Below are positions 19,251 through 27,321 of a stretch of DNA of 56,109 bases, piece by piece (position 1 is the first letter of the stretch; each line of letters opens with the position of its first letter). The notes beneath the pieces were generated by a model. That model did not search any database, was not told the DNA's origin, and worked only from the letters and a program-made list of their open reading frames with translations. Position numbers and translations under genes: made by a program. The stretch comes from Chitinophagaceae bacterium (GTDB taxonomy: Bacteria > Bacteroidota > Bacteroidia > Chitinophagales > Chitinophagaceae): the NCBI GenBank assembly GCA_024643645.1, contig JAHEMN010000004.1, positions 1 through 56,109 on the forward strand, given 5' to 3'.

Positions 19251-19277
19251 AAAGCCATCTCGGTTTGAGATGGCTTT
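19251..19277 (-). terminator. Terminator of the collagen-like gene
   Basis: A perfect 11-bp stem, AAAGCCATCTC / GAGATGGCTTT, encloses loop GGTTT. On the minus strand it ends in TTTTTT. It lies 20 bp past the stop at 19297. Confidence 0.85.
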
Positions 19278-19296
19278 AATATTATTAACTGGAAGT

Positions 19297-20004
19297 TTAT
19301 TGTGCAATATGTAATAAACTACAGATCTGGCTGTATGACATGTTTTTTAATTGACTCTCGGTATAAACCTGGCCATTGATTTCAGCCATTTTTTCACTAC
19401 CTATACCCCTGCCGCCAAGTACACCACCTGGGATGATTACATATCTAAACTGATGTGTTGTATTTATTCCAGCCGTATAAAAATTTGTATTATTAACAAA
19501 TTGAATTCTCAAATTTCCAACCCCTGTTGCCAAGGCTGACCATGTATCAATTTGACTTACACTACTAAGATAATAATTAACAATAATCGGCAATTGAGAA
19601 ACCTGATTGGCTGGCCAGACGGAAGTGGTATAACCATTCAACTTTCCATAAGTTAAAACAACACCATTATCTAAAATAGTTTGTGTAATTCCAGGAGCAG
19701 CTTTATCATAATTCCAAGAATCTTGTCCAAAACCATTATTGACAAGAGTATAAGAAGGTGGGGTAAACCAAACAGAATAAATAACATTGGCGGTACCAGT
19801 TGCTCCGGTTGCACCGGTTGCACCAGTTGGACCAGCAGGACCAGTTGGACCCGCAGGGCCTGTTGCACCTGTTGCTCCGGTTGAACCGGTTGGGCCTTGT
19901 GAACCTTGTGTACCTGCAGGACCTTCAGGGCCTTCTTTGGTACAACTAACGGCTAAAAATGTAATTGCTAAAGCTAATAATGGTATAAGTCTGAACTTTC
20001 TCAT
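19297..20004 (-). CDS. Collagen-like (Gly-X-Y) repeat lipoprotein
   Basis: The 235-residue protein has a lipoprotein signal with Cys21 in [10 protein letters not shown]. From residue 25 it carries 16 uninterrupted Gly-X-Y triplets ([16 protein letters not shown] and so on), rich in GAT, GPA and GPT. A C-terminal domain of about 160 residues ([13 protein letters not shown] to [12 protein letters not shown]) follows. Bacterial collagen-like proteins form triple-helical stalks at the cell surface. This one is probably a membrane-anchored trimer with a globular head. No partner gene is evident. Confidence 0.82.
   Translation of the reverse strand: MRKFRLIPLLALAITFLAVSCTKEGPEGPAGTQGSQGPTGSTGATGATGPAGPTGPAGPTGATGATGATGTANVIYSVWFTPPSYTLVNNGFGQDSWNYDKAAPGITQTILDNGVVLTYGKLNGYTTSVWPANQVSQLPIIVNYYLSSVSQIDTWSALATGVGNLRIQFVNNTNFYTAGINTTHQFRYVIIPGGVLGGRGIGSEKMAEINGQVYTESQLKNMSYSQICSLLHIAQ
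19787..19935. repeat. Short-period tandem DNA repeats encoding the collagen-like stretch
   Basis: Degenerate 9-bp units such as GGTTGCACC and GGACCAGTT recur and follow the Gly-X-Y codon pattern. Such tracts are prone to slippage, so triplet number may vary between strains. Confidence 0.7.
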
Positions 20005-20186
20005 AGCGTTTTAATTTGGCTGTTTTAATTAGTTTCGGTTTTAAAAGTAAAGGGAATTTTCCGCTTTACCAAGACTAACTAAAGGTAAAGGAAAAAAGTT
20101 CAGATAAAATCAAAATGGTAAAAAATAATTCTCAGTCAAGGCGTTCCATCTATCACCTATATTTGTTCATTAACCAACTACATTTT

Positions 20187-20936
20187 ATGCAAACCCGCAG
20201 CATCTTTACCGTTCTTTTTCTTTCTGTTATATTTTCTGCCAATGCCCAGTTCTCAAAAGGCGATAAAATGGTAGGTGCCTCTATTGGCAGTGTTTACTTT
20301 AATTCCGGCTCTTCCGATGTTTCTTTTCCTTCATTTAACGGATACGAAACTTCCAGCAACGGCTATGGTTTACGGATAGAACCAACCATGGGATGGTTCA
20401 TTTCTGAAAAAACAGCGGTAGGTGGCTCCTTAAATATTAATCCTTCCGGTAGCAAAGTTTCTTACATGGTTAACGGAACCACTTTTCAACAGGATAAATC
20501 CAATACATTTAATATTGGTATCGGAGCTTTTGCCAGAAATTATTTCAGTGCCAATAATACATTTATGCCTTACGGTCAGTTTGGGTTTAATGTTGGTATC
20601 AGTTCTCAAAATACAGAAGGCTTTTTATATACAGGTAGTGGCACTACTGCGAGTAAAGAAACCTATGATGGAAAATCTTCGGGTGGTTTTTTTGCAAATG
20701 CAGCATTACAATTGGGCATGACCAAAATGTTAGGAGAAACAACGGGTCTTGATGTTTTTGCCGGTTATACATACTCGTATAATAAAAATACAATGAAGAC
20801 AACTTCGCAGATCGATGAAGGTAATAACGGAAGCATTGATCAAACAGCGGTAAATGAACCTACTACTAAATTTACCAATCATGGATTTATTATAGGTATA
20901 GGGTTCCAGGTTTTTTTAAAAGGAAAGAAAAAATAG
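20187..20936 (+). CDS. Outer-membrane beta-barrel protein
   Basis: About 249 residues with a signal peptide (MQTRSIFTVLFLSVIFSANAQ). Alternating amphipathic strands follow and resemble the OmpA/OprF-like small barrel fold (GLRIEPTMGWFISEKTAVGG, NIGIGAFARNYF, GLDVFAGYTYSYN). The C-terminus is FIIGIGFQVFLKGKKK. The frame opens at 20115, but the ATG at 20187 gives the clean signal peptide. It is followed by a strong terminator. The role is unknown, perhaps a structural or small porin-like protein. Confidence 0.75.
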   Translation: MQTRSIFTVLFLSVIFSANAQFSKGDKMVGASIGSVYFNSGSSDVSFPSFNGYETSSNGYGLRIEPTMGWFISEKTAVGGSLNINPSGSKVSYMVNGTTFQQDKSNTFNIGIGAFARNYFSANNTFMPYGQFGFNVGISSQNTEGFLYTGSGTTASKETYDGKSSGGFFANAALQLGMTKMLGETTGLDVFAGYTYSYNKNTMKTTSQIDEGNNGSIDQTAVNEPTTKFTNHGFIIGIGFQVFLKGKKK

Positions 20937-20956
20937 AAATAGAAAATATTCAATTC

Positions 20957-20987
20957 AACCCCGCATTTCTGCGGGTTTTTTGTTTTT
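20957..20987 (+). terminator. Terminator after the beta-barrel gene
   Basis: Stem CCCGCA / TGCGGG with loop TTTC, followed by a T-rich tail, 20 bp after the stop codon. Confidence 0.85.
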
Positions 20988-21168
20988 GAAAATTATTCCA
21001 ACTAATTGATTTGAAATTATCTAAGTTCACTTATAGGTTGTTGTGATTAATTACCGGCTTAAAAAATTTGACTTCCCCTCATTAATTCTTACATTCACGA
21101 ACTTCTTTACCCTTTGATGGCGTTAATTCCCCCTCATTATTTTAACTTTTAAAAAAATTAAAACCAAC

Positions 21169-21960
21169 ATGAAAAAAGTGTTTATTATCATGGCAAGTAT
21201 TTTTTTATTTGCCTGTAACAATGAAAAAGACAAGGAAGCTACATCCAATATGCTTCCAAGCGACCTTGAACAAAGTGAATTAAAAGGAGATATTTCCATG
21301 ATTGAAGAAACGCCTTATAAAGTTGATAGTTCAGGTAATATAGGCGAAATGGATAGCTGTTGTATTTCAATAGAAGAGTATGATGAAAATGGCAACCAGA
21401 TGAAGTTTACATCAAAAACCAAAGATGGTGTAATCAGTAATGAAGGTGTTATGACACATCACCCAAATGGAGCATGGAAAGGAATGACTTCCTCCAAAGA
21501 TGGAAAAGTAATGTCAAGCATGGAAACAAGTATGGATGAAAATGGGAATTATACCGGAGCAATAGCGAAAGACTCTACCGGAAATCTGGATGTATATTAT
21601 ACTGATATTACACAAACTGATTTTGGCGCTGTTACCGGTTGGAAGCAATATGATAAGGATAGTGTTTTCAGAATGTCCGGCAAATCCGTATACGATAAAT
21701 ACAGGCAAGTTGAATTCACTTCCATGGATAGTGTTGGTAATGTAAAATCAAGCGGTACATCAAAGTACAATGATAAAGGAGAATTAACAGAACGTACAAT
21801 GACTAATGTTGGTAAAGACTCAACTACAACAAAAGTTACTAAATATACATATGATGCTCATGATGAAATGGGCAACTGGACACAACGTACAACATTGGAC
21901 GAGAATGACAAACCTACAAAAATTACGAAAAGAACATATACTTACAAGAAAGAAGATTAA
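21169..21960 (+). CDS. Lipoprotein with YD/toggle-like repeats, function unknown
   Basis: The 263-residue protein has a lipoprotein signal (MKKVFIIMASIFLFACNN, Cys16). The mature part is hydrophilic and rich in Asp, Lys and Thr, with repeated elements such as EEYDENGNQ, TSMDENGNY, SKYNDKGELTE and YTYDAHDEMGNW, which resemble YD or MORN-like beta hairpins. It is probably anchored to the outer membrane. I do not recognise a named family. The upstream region 20990-21168 holds two copies of a TTCCCC(C)TCATTA element about 54 bp apart. Confidence 0.7.
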   Translation: MKKVFIIMASIFLFACNNEKDKEATSNMLPSDLEQSELKGDISMIEETPYKVDSSGNIGEMDSCCISIEEYDENGNQMKFTSKTKDGVISNEGVMTHHPNGAWKGMTSSKDGKVMSSMETSMDENGNYTGAIAKDSTGNLDVYYTDITQTDFGAVTGWKQYDKDSVFRMSGKSVYDKYRQVEFTSMDSVGNVKSSGTSKYNDKGELTERTMTNVGKDSTTTKVTKYTYDAHDEMGNWTQRTTLDENDKPTKITKRTYTYKKED

Positions 21961-21972
21961 TTGAAATGATGA

Positions 21973-22590
21973 TCATTTCCATTGCATAATATCGATCTTT
22001 TCGTTGCAAAATTCATATTCATGGTGGTCGTTAGAACTAACGATCACCATTCTTTTTTTACAATATTCATTGATCAATTGATTGTAGAGATCTATTCCTT
22101 CAATATCAAAATTGGTACAAGGCTCATCTAACAAAACCATATCCGTATCAGAAAAAATGCATTGCGCCAGTTTTACCCGTTGCCGCATACCAGAAGAAAA
22201 ATTTCTAATCTGTTTATTCCTGGCATTTTCCAAATTAATGGTAGCAATGATCATATCATTTGATATTCCTTGCAATAATGGCTTAAACCCCTGATGAAAA
22301 TTCAGGAATTCAATCAAGGTCATTTCCTCAATTACTTCAAGATAAGGAGCACAAATTGAAACATATTTATAAATATCTTCAACTGCACAAGCTTTATTGT
22401 TCTTTGAAAATTGAATGCTCCCTTCATTAGCATACATGGATCCGCTGATCACCTGTAATAAAGTACTCTTACCAGAACCATTAGGGCCTGTTATAGCATA
22501 TGACCGACCTGCTTCAAATGTGTAATTGAAATGGCGAAAGATCCATTCACGGTTGTAACGTTTACCGGCATCAGTCAACGATACCTTCAT
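21973..22590 (-). CDS. ABC transporter ATP-binding protein
   Basis: The 205-residue stand-alone ATPase has Walker A GPNGSGKSTLL near residue 37, signature FSSGMRQRVKLAQ near 133 and Walker B MVLLDEPCTNFD near 155. The start overlaps the 3' end of lpxA by about 20 bp, so translation is probably coupled. I chose ATG 22590 (MKVSLTDAGKRYN). No permease is adjacent, so the transported substrate is unknown. The chain is shorter than most exporters and lacks a distinct C-terminal domain. Confidence 0.85.
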   Translation of the reverse strand: MKVSLTDAGKRYNREWIFRHFNYTFEAGRSYAITGPNGSGKSTLLQVISGSMYANEGSIQFSKNNKACAVEDIYKYVSICAPYLEVIEEMTLIEFLNFHQGFKPLLQGISNDMIIATINLENARNKQIRNFSSGMRQRVKLAQCIFSDTDMVLLDEPCTNFDIEGIDLYNQLINEYCKKRMVIVSSNDHHEYEFCNEKIDIMQWK

Positions 22591-23380
22591 CACCATTTGT
22601 TTTTGTAAATCGTTTGATGATCCCTCTTTGTGAACTACGGATGAATTGCACTATTTCATCTCTTTCATCTGTTGCAGCAAATTCTTCTTCAAGATATTCC
22701 ACTGCCTGTGAGATATTTAATCCTTTACCATATATAACCCGGTAAATTTCCAGTATATGATTGATCTTTTCTACGGTAAACCCTCTCCTTTTCATTCCTA
22801 TTGAGTTTACACCTGCATAGGATAATGGATTATTCCTTGCTGCTTTAATATAAGGAGGCACATCTTTTCCTACTAATGATCCACCACTAAGCATAGAGTG
22901 CCGGCCAATATTTACAAACTGATGAATAGCACACATACCACCCAATATGGCCCAGTCACCAACCACCACATGACCAGCAACCTGTGTATTATTACTCATT
23001 ATTACATGATCGCCAACAATACAATCATGTGCCAAATGGCAATAGGCCATAATAAGACAATTTTTTCCTACAACAGTCTTCTCTTTATCCTTTGTACCTC
23101 TGTTGATTGTTACAAATTCCCGGATTGTAGTATTATCTCCAATCTCAACGGTTGAGTATTCTCCCTGAAATTTCAGATCCTGCGGAATAGCAGCAATAAC
23201 AGCACCAGGAAAAATGCGGCAATTTCTGCCAATCCTGGCACCTTCCATAATGGTTACATTGGAACCGATCCAGGTACCATCTCCTATCTCAACATCCTGA
23301 TGTATAACGGTAAAAGGATCAATTTTTACGTTAGTTGCCAGCTTTGCATTTGGATGAATATATGTATGCGGATGAATCAT
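22571..23380 (-). CDS. lpxA: UDP-N-acetylglucosamine acyltransferase
   Basis: The 269-residue enzyme transfers a hydroxyacyl chain from ACP to UDP-GlcNAc, the first step of lipid A synthesis. The left-handed beta-helix is made of hexapeptide repeats (IHPNAKLATNVKIDPFTVIH onward). The catalytic His lies in MAYCHLAHDCIVGDHV near residue 125. The C-terminal helical domain carries GVNSIGMKRRGF, a typical LpxA segment. The lpxD/lpxC genes usually near it in Bacteroidota are outside the window. Confidence 0.93.
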   Translation of the reverse strand: MIHPHTYIHPNAKLATNVKIDPFTVIHQDVEIGDGTWIGSNVTIMEGARIGRNCRIFPGAVIAAIPQDLKFQGEYSTVEIGDNTTIREFVTINRGTKDKEKTVVGKNCLIMAYCHLAHDCIVGDHVIMSNNTQVAGHVVVGDWAILGGMCAIHQFVNIGRHSMLSGGSLVGKDVPPYIKAARNNPLSYAGVNSIGMKRRGFTVEKINHILEIYRVIYGKGLNISQAVEYLEEEFAATDERDEIVQFIRSSQRGIIKRFTKTNGDEGIVD

Positions 23381-23534
23381 TTAGCTATTTAAAACCACTT
23401 CCTCCATTTATTTGGAAGTTGCGCAAAGTTAACAGATACAACCATAAACAGAAGTTTTTTTGAACTTATAATGTTAAAATGCTTTTGCCGCCCCTCACAT
23501 CGAAGTTGCACCATTAAAATTGGCAAAAAAAACG

Positions 23535-23542
23535 TAAATTTG
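23535..23542 (+). promoter_or_regulatory. -7 box of the AraC-type regulator, very short leader
   Basis: TAAATTTG matches TAnnTTTG and ends only 9 bp before the chosen ATG at 23552. The transcript may therefore be nearly leaderless. Confidence 0.5.
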
Positions 23543-23551
23543 CACCCTGCA

Positions 23552-24493
23552 ATGCATAATCCTCCAGACATATTAGCCTTGGCTTATAAGCAATCCCTGA
23601 TGCAGGACCAGTTGGTCTTATTGCAGGAAAGAGTACAGGAAATACCTGGTTCGGTGCAGTATACTATCAACCGGTATAATCGTAACCCGCAATGGAATAT
23701 TGAAGATACCGGCATGTTGGTTTATCATTATGAGAAAAAAGATGATAAAAAAAACTACCTGGAACTCCGGTTTTGTGTAAGCGGCAATGTGTATTGCCGT
23801 AAAAAAGACATTGAATGTGATATGTGTCAATTCAGTGCGTCAAAAACCTGTTTGGAAAGGGTAGACAGTGTTGATGTTGTAAGTTTTAAGTTCTCCCCTA
23901 CTCATCTTAGTCATTTTTTAAAACCAAGAAAAGGTGACTCTGTATTGAGCGATGACATTCTGAATTTTACACACCGGTCTTCATTTACCAAGATCCTTCC
24001 ACTATGTGGTAAAACAAGAATGGTATTGGAGGGAGTTTTAAATCACACCTATACTGATACACTGGAAAATATCTATATCAATGCACAAACCCAAATGCTT
24101 TTATTATACAGCCTGGACTGTATGTTGGGTGAAAAAGAAATTGATGTGGTGAATTGTAAATTCCTTGCCAATGAGCAGGACAGGGAAAAGATCGTAAAGG
24201 CAAGAGAAATACTAATTCAACATATTGGCGAACCAATTACCATTAAGGAGTTAAGCCGTAAAGTAGCGATCAACGAATGTTATCTTAAGAAAGGATTTAA
24301 AGAATTATTCGGAACAACAATTTTTGACTTTTACCAAAGCCAACGTATGGAGCATGCAAAATATCTTTTGTATGAAAAAGGATTAAGTGTAACAGAAGTT
24401 TCTTTGTCGCTTGGCTACTCTTCTATTTCCCATTTCTCCACAGCTTTTAAAAAGCATACCGGATTGAAACCTTGCGAATTATTACTTAGATAA
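23552..24493 (+). CDS. AraC-family transcriptional regulator with a cysteine cluster
   Basis: The 313-residue regulator has a C-terminal AraC double helix-turn-helix (residues about 215-313: ITIKELSRKVAINECYLKKG, then VTEVSLSLGYSSISHFSTAF). The N-terminal sensor half has five cysteines within 26 residues: Cys75, 82, 89, 92 and 100, spaced CX6CX6CX2CX7C. That pattern could hold zinc or an Fe-S cluster. The general layout resembles PchR-like siderophore regulators. The ATG at 23552 is preferred over the open frame from 23471 because it follows the -7 box. It sits just upstream of the cytochrome operon, its likely target. Confidence 0.85.
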   Translation: MHNPPDILALAYKQSLMQDQLVLLQERVQEIPGSVQYTINRYNRNPQWNIEDTGMLVYHYEKKDDKKNYLELRFCVSGNVYCRKKDIECDMCQFSASKTCLERVDSVDVVSFKFSPTHLSHFLKPRKGDSVLSDDILNFTHRSSFTKILPLCGKTRMVLEGVLNHTYTDTLENIYINAQTQMLLLYSLDCMLGEKEIDVVNCKFLANEQDREKIVKAREILIQHIGEPITIKELSRKVAINECYLKKGFKELFGTTIFDFYQSQRMEHAKYLLYEKGLSVTEVSLSLGYSSISHFSTAFKKHTGLKPCELLLR

Positions 24494-24558
24494 TTCTACA
24501 GTATTTTATCCCCCTTGTTTGTACTTCTTCTATTTTATTTTTTCATACTGACGTTATC

Positions 24559-24572
24559 TTGATTTAGATTAA
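24559..24572 (+). promoter_or_regulatory. FNR/CRP-like site upstream of the cytochrome operon
   Basis: TTGATTTAGATTAA matches TTGAT-N4-ATCAA with one mismatch. Its centre is about 42 bp upstream of the start expected from a near-consensus -7 box (CATTTTTG, 24594-24601). That is the class II activator position of FNR and CRP proteins. Confidence 0.5.
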
Positions 24573-24593
24573 CCTCAATTTTTCGTATGGCAT

Positions 24594-24601
24594 CATTTTT
24601 G
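24594..24601 (+). promoter_or_regulatory. Near-consensus -7 box of the cytochrome operon
   Basis: CATTTTTG differs from TAnnTTTG at one base and ends 17 bp before the ATG at 24619. A weak box fits a promoter that needs an activator. Confidence 0.35.
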
Positions 24602-24618
24602 GATATTTTATCCCAGCA

Positions 24619-24999
24619 ATGCGAAAGACTTTGGCTATAGCACTGATCAGTATTCATCTAACCGGAACTACCGAGCTAGGCCAGCTAATGCATATACCAC
24701 AATTACTTACTCATTTCTTTCAGCATCACAGAATAAATCCTGATATAAATTTTATTGATTTTATCACAATGCATTACGCTGGTGATGATGGTACTACTGC
24801 TGATGATGACATTGACAATAAATTACCTTTTCATAATACTAATAATAATACTGTTACGATCATATATTCTCCAATGACATGTGGAGCAATTATTAATAAT
24901 ATTGATATAAGAAAAACCAAAAGTTACAACTCACATCTTCCAACCGAAATCACTTCTGCTTTTATTTCCCAAATATTACAACCACCAAGAGTCGCCTGA
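24619..24999 (+). CDS. Small hypothetical exported protein (126 aa)
   Basis: I recognise the type as a short Bacteroidota protein of unknown function. The first 20 residues (MRKTLAIALISIHLTGTTEL) could be an uncleaved signal or anchor. The rest is rich in His, Asn and Asp (HFFQHHRINPDINFIDFITM, DDGTTADDDIDNKLPF), with one cysteine near residue 90. It may bind metal. It is the first gene of the run leading to the cytochromes, and lies just after the FNR-like site. Confidence 0.65.
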   Translation: MRKTLAIALISIHLTGTTELGQLMHIPQLLTHFFQHHRINPDINFIDFITMHYAGDDGTTADDDIDNKLPFHNTNNNTVTIIYSPMTCGAIINNIDIRKTKSYNSHLPTEITSAFISQILQPPRVA

Positions 25000-25164
25000 T
25001 TTTTACAAAAATTATAACCTGAAGCAAAATAATTGCCGGAAAGAAAAAGTTACAATCAATAACCCGTAATACTTTTTTGATTAGCATTTTCAAATAATTG
25101 GCATCGTAATCATTGTATTACAACTTATTTTTTGCTGATTAATTAACTATCACAACCAATTGAC

Positions 25165-25866
25165 ATGAAAAATATAAAGGGCAATAAAATAATTGCAGGC
25201 ATAGTAATTCTGTTTTTTGTAATTGCCTGCCGTCATGAAATATTACAAAATAATACAGAGATAAACCCGGGAACTCCGGTACCAACTTCAAATTGCAGCC
25301 CCGATACGGTCTACTTTGCCAATCAGATCATGCCTATTATCTCTTCTAATTGCACTATGAGCGGTTGTCATGATAATATTACCCATGCAGATGGAGTTAA
25401 CCTGACTTCATACACTAGAATTATGAGGTATGTTGTAGCTGGAAATGCCAATGAAAGTAAATTATTCAAAGTCATAATTAAATCAGATGGCGACAGGATG
25501 CCACCACCACCTATGCCCCCATTATCATCCGAACAAAAGGCATTAATTCAAAAATGGATATCCCAGGGAGCAAAAAATAACACTTGTATCGGAAGTTGTG
25601 ATACAACAGTTTTTACGTACAGTGGATCTGTAAGACCTTTAATAGAAACAAAATGTATTGGATGTCACAACCCTGCTAATCCTGGCGGGAACATTGACCT
25701 TTCCACTTATAATGCTGTAAAAATTGTAGCCTTAAACGGAAAATTATACGGATCAGTTGCGCAACTGCCAGGCTATTCTCCTATGCCAAAAAATTCAATC
25801 AAACTTATCGACTGTGAGATAAGGCAAATTCAAAAATGGATTGCTGCAGGCTCACAAAACAATTAA
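25165..25866 (+). CDS. Di-domain c-type cytochrome lipoprotein
   Basis: The 233-residue protein has a lipobox (FFVIAC, Cys22) and two related cytochrome-c-like domains. The first has CTMSGCH near residue 67, a CX4CH spacing rather than CXXCH. The second has a canonical CIGCH near residue 165. The loops around MPPPPMPPL and SPMPKNS could supply the axial methionine. It probably faces the periplasm as an electron carrier. The second domain is clearly homologous to the next gene, which points to tandem duplication. Confidence 0.85.
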   Translation: MKNIKGNKIIAGIVILFFVIACRHEILQNNTEINPGTPVPTSNCSPDTVYFANQIMPIISSNCTMSGCHDNITHADGVNLTSYTRIMRYVVAGNANESKLFKVIIKSDGDRMPPPPMPPLSSEQKALIQKWISQGAKNNTCIGSCDTTVFTYSGSVRPLIETKCIGCHNPANPGGNIDLSTYNAVKIVALNGKLYGSVAQLPGYSPMPKNSIKLIDCEIRQIQKWIAAGSQNN

Positions 25867-25876
25867 ATCAATTTTC

Positions 25877-26257
25877 ATGAAATTAATTTTTTCAATAGCA
25901 ATATTCATCTGGCTTGTTTCATTGAGTGCCTGCTATTACGATAAAGAAGAACTTTTATATGGAAATAACAATTCGGGGCCTTGTACAGACTCAACAGGTA
26001 TAGTTTCCTATTCTCAAAAAATAATACCTGTATTTCAACAATTCTGCTATAGTTGTCACAACAGCAGTTTCCCATCAGGCAATATAACAATGGGAACTTA
26101 TACTGCGGATAAAGCAATAGGACTTAATGGAAAACTATTTGGCAGTATAAATCACACAACAGGTTTTTCTCCAATGCCTAAAGGAATGGCAAAACTGAAC
26201 AATTGCCATATAGCAACCATTAAAAAATGGATCGATCAGAATATGCCAAACAATTAA
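25877..26257 (+). CDS. Mono-heme c-type cytochrome lipoprotein
   Basis: About 126 residues with a lipobox at LVSLSAC (Cys19) and one CYSCH heme site near residue 61. The tail GLNGKLFGSINHTTGFSPMP matches the second domain of the preceding cytochrome (ALNGKLYGSVAQLPGYSPMP). The frame opens at 25841, inside the previous gene, but the ATG at 25877 gives the proper lipoprotein signal. It lies 10 bp after its neighbour, so the two are surely co-transcribed. Confidence 0.85.
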   Translation: MKLIFSIAIFIWLVSLSACYYDKEELLYGNNNSGPCTDSTGIVSYSQKIIPVFQQFCYSCHNSSFPSGNITMGTYTADKAIGLNGKLFGSINHTTGFSPMPKGMAKLNNCHIATIKKWIDQNMPNN

Positions 26258-26268
26258 AATCAATAACA

Positions 26269-26724
26269 GTGAAAAAGAAAAAAATTCTACAGTATATCGT
26301 TCTGCCAATAGTATTGATCATCGGTGCAATCGCCATTTATTTCTATAAAGAGTATAACCGCACACATAAAGATGTATCTGATCTTAATGCAGACTATGCT
26401 GTTACAGCAACAAACCTCCTTAATGAGTTCGAATCAAATGAACAATCTTCCAATAAAAAATACTGGGATAAAGTAATAGAAGTAGAAGGGATAGCTAAAG
26501 ACCTGGTGAAAGACGCAAAGGGATTTTACACAATTGTATTAGGAGACCCGGAAACTATGTCTGCTGTACGGTGCAGTATAGACAGTGCACATAATAATGA
26601 AGCAAATTCTATTACGAAAGGAAAGAACATTAAAATAAAAGGTATTTGCTCTGGATTTAATTCTGATGAATTATTGGGATCGGATGTAGTACTTGTACGA
26701 AGTGTTGTTCAATCAACTAATTAA
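26269..26724 (+). CDS. Membrane-anchored OB-fold (tRNA_anti-like) protein
   Basis: About 151 residues from a GTG start at 26269 (VKKKKILQYIVLPIVLIIGA), giving an N-terminal membrane helix. The remainder (KVIEVEGIAKDLVKDAKGFY, VRCSIDS, GKNIKIKGICSGFNSDELLG) fits the tRNA_anti-like OB-fold family. These have no known nucleic acid role in the envelope. The ATG at 26227 lies inside the previous gene and is less likely. It is 11 bp after the cytochrome gene. Confidence 0.7.
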   Translation: MKKKKILQYIVLPIVLIIGAIAIYFYKEYNRTHKDVSDLNADYAVTATNLLNEFESNEQSSNKKYWDKVIEVEGIAKDLVKDAKGFYTIVLGDPETMSAVRCSIDSAHNNEANSITKGKNIKIKGICSGFNSDELLGSDVVLVRSVVQSTN

Positions 26725-26747
26725 GATCATCTACTAAAAATAAAACA

Positions 26748-27311
26748 ATGAAAAAAATAATCATAGTATGTATAGCAGCATTAACAGCTATTACAAGTTT
26801 CGGTCAAAAAGTTTTTACAAAAACTGCAGAGGTATATTTCGATGCCACTTCTCCATCATCACCGGAAAAAATTGAAGGTATTAACAGAAGCGGAACTTGT
26901 GTAATTGATACAAAAAATGGCAATATGCAATTCGTAGCATTAATGAAAGGATTTGCATTTGAAAGAGCATTAATGGAAGAACATTTCAATGAGAATTATG
27001 TAGAAAGCCATAAATATCCAAAAGCAGAATTTAAAGGTGATTTAAAAAATATTGATAAAGTTGACTTTACAAAAGATGGCACATATACTTTGAAAGTAAA
27101 AGGCGTACTTTCTTTGCATGGTGAATCGAAAGAGCTTGAAACCGAAGCTAAATTCATTGTTCAAAATGGCAATATAAAAGCATCAACAGCTTTTAGTGTT
27201 CAACTCTCCGATTTTAAGATCTCAATACCTGGGCTTGTGGCAGATAAACTTTCAAAAACAGCCAAAGTAGGCATCAATTGCTCTCTTCAATCTTTAAAAA
27301 CCAACCCTTAA
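26748..27311 (+). CDS. YceI-family periplasmic protein
   Basis: The 187-residue protein has a signal peptide (MKKIIIVCIAALTAITSFGQ) and the YceI lipocalin-like barrel. The barrel shows FDATSPSSPEKIEGINR, FERALMEEHFNENYVESHKYPKAEFKG-type strands and a GTYTLKVKGVLSLHGESKE segment. YceI proteins bind polyisoprenoids such as ubiquinone or related lipids. Next to cytochromes it suggests a quinone or isoprenoid carrier. It is 23 bp after the OB-fold gene. Confidence 0.87.
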   Translation: MKKIIIVCIAALTAITSFGQKVFTKTAEVYFDATSPSSPEKIEGINRSGTCVIDTKNGNMQFVALMKGFAFERALMEEHFNENYVESHKYPKAEFKGDLKNIDKVDFTKDGTYTLKVKGVLSLHGESKELETEAKFIVQNGNIKASTAFSVQLSDFKISIPGLVADKLSKTAKVGINCSLQSLKTNP

Positions 27312-27321
27312 TCATAGCATT

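Noticed and set aside
19787-19935. Short repeats considered as a CRISPR array
   Set aside because: Units are 9 bp, degenerate and track Gly-X-Y codons of one gene.
19787-20014. Plus-strand Pro/Val-rich frame that looks like an elastin-type repeat
   Set aside because: It is the complement of the collagen-like repeat and has no signal or start context.
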